Source: Paraburkholderia dioscoreae
GTDB lineage: Bacteria; Pseudomonadota; Gammaproteobacteria; Burkholderiales; Burkholderiaceae
Direction: 5' to 3'
Length of the DNA stretch: 64,000 nt
Assembly (NCBI RefSeq): GCF_902459535.1
Contig: NZ_LR699553.1
Location: forward strand, 3,596,001-3,660,000
Shown here: one piece after another, positions 63,350-64,000 of the stretch
Layout: each line of letters opens with the position of its first letter
Numbering within the stretch: the first letter of the stretch is position 1
Program-made: the position numbers and the translations under genes
The notes under the pieces: generated by a model
Told to the model about the DNA's origin: nothing
Database searches by the model: none
What the model saw: the letters and a program-made list of their open reading frames with translations, nothing else

Positions 63350-63898
63350 ATGCAACGAAACGTCCCACCCGCCGCGGCACACGCGGTCAACGGCCTGTTG
63401 ATGGCCGCCGCGCTCAGCCTCGCATCGCTCGCTCATGCGCAAACGGCAGCGCAAACGGCAGCGCAAACGCCCCCACAGACGGCACAGACGGCACAGACGG
63501 CACAGGCGACACAGGCGACACAAACAGCACAAGCGGCACAGCCGCTGTCGCCCACGCTCTCGCAAGCCGCACCGCCGGTCGATCCCACCTTCTCGGCCTA
63601 TTCGCTTGCGCAGACCTGCAAGCAGAAAAACGATAACGTCGCCCAAGGCCAATGCGTCGGCGCGATTCGCGGCATCATCCACGGCTATCAGTACGGCGTG
63701 CTATTCCTCGGTCAGCGCGCCGCCCTGCCGGCCAATGAAACGCAGCGAGTGTCGCTGTGTCTGCGCAATACGCAGGTGTCGTCGATCGTCGACGAATTCG
63801 TCGCGGACGCCGCTCAGGTCAACGAAGATTCGCTCAAGCACACCCCCGCTGAAGTCGCGGTGCTGGGTTCCGTGCACATGCACCACAGTTGCAATTGA
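63350..63898 (+). CDS. exported Rap1a/Tai-like protein with Gln/Thr/Ala repeat region
   Basis: 182 residues. Signal peptide 1-30 (...SLASLAHA-Q). Residues about 31-65 are a low-complexity QTA/QAT repeat. Residues about 80-182 hold a small all-helical domain with four cysteines: TCKQKNDNVAQGQCVGAIRGIIHGY, a LCLRN segment and the end HHSCN. The spacing resembles the Rap1a/Tai family of periplasmic immunity proteins, which neutralise type VI secretion amidase effectors. No effector gene is next to it in the window, so it may be an orphan or a housekeeping relative. Confidence 0.65.
   Translation: MQRNVPPAAAHAVNGLLMAAALSLASLAHAQTAAQTAAQTPPQTAQTAQTAQATQATQTAQAAQPLSPTLSQAAPPVDPTFSAYSLAQTCKQKNDNVAQGQCVGAIRGIIHGYQYGVLFLGQRAALPANETQRVSLCLRNTQVSSIVDEFVADAAQVNEDSLKHTPAEVAVLGSVHMHHSCN
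63437..63536. repeat. in-frame 12-bp and 9-bp tandem repeats in the Rap1a-like gene
   Basis: GCGCAAACGGCA twice plus a 9-bp partial copy (63437-63469), then seven 9-bp units of the form CACAGACGG / CACAGGCGA / CACAAGCGG (63474-63536), the first three identical. Units are multiples of three, so copy-number change alters the length of the QTA linker without a frameshift. Confidence 0.85.
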
Positions 63899-64000
63899 TC
63901 AGGCGCCTGCAACGGCCGTTGCGTGTCCGACGGAATCGACGACCCGCCGCCCGCACCGTGCCGTCGCGCGCCAAACGGGCGCCGCTGCACTTACAGCATT

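Overview
The window reads as one continuous stretch of chromosome from a high-GC betaproteobacterium, most likely Paraburkholderia or a close Burkholderiaceae relative. This rests on GC-rich codon use, GTG and TTG starts, and the gene content (rpiR-iaaA-gsiABCD, livK-livHMGF, stand-alone EF-G, NAD cluster). It is almost entirely housekeeping and nutrient transport. I see no rRNA, tRNA, CRISPR array, prophage, integrase or insertion sequence.

Layout. 1-2.4 kb: truncated amino-acid permease and a secreted alpha/beta hydrolase. 2.5-12.1 kb: a compact minus-strand peptide-salvage operon, rpiR-iaaA-gsiA-gsiB-gsiC-gsiD-dmpA-dppA, with a 13-bp inverted repeat bracketing its promoter. 12.2-15.7 kb: rsuA, a small membrane protein, an SDR-type epimerase ending inside an 8-bp microsatellite, and a ferredoxin-reductase-like flavoprotein. 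15.8-17.8 kb: argD preceded by a candidate arginine attenuator, then a GNAT acetyltransferase. 17.8-22.9 kb: branched-chain amino-acid ABC transporter. 23.4-26.5 kb: fkpB-ispH, radC, rpmB-rpmG. 26.7-31.8 kb: nadB convergent with nadA-nadC, and a fatty-acid desaturase. 32-35.3 kb: MscS channel, RsmB-type methyltransferase, purN. 35.4-42.9 kb: ribF, ileS, lspA, coaBC, LLM oxidoreductase, dut. 43.3-45.8 kb: an uncharacterised 836-residue multidomain protein. 45.9-49.3 kb: clpS-clpA divergent from a cold-shock gene. 49.5-51.7 kb: icd divergent from rluE. 52-57.1 kb: a small Lys/Ala-rich exported protein, a DUF192 protein, EF-G, a cupin, and a NicO-family Ni/Co permease. 57.3-63.1 kb: a second peptide-type ABC transporter with a Tat-like binding protein. 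63.3 kb: a Rap1a/Tai-like exported protein with repeats.

The observation I rate highest is the argD leader. A promoter is followed, apparently without a 5' UTR, by a 16-codon ORF with four consecutive Arg codons. Five bases after its stop lies a segment that mimics the 3' arm of a strong terminator hairpin further downstream and can pair with the 5' arm. This is the classical layout of ribosome-mediated attenuation, here for arginine. Other points of interest are the unassigned 836-residue protein, the operator-like repeat at rpiR, and the hairpin that covers the ribosome-binding site of the Rap1a-like gene.

Coordinates and starts were set by reading the sequence. Functions come from recognised motifs and synteny, not from database searches.
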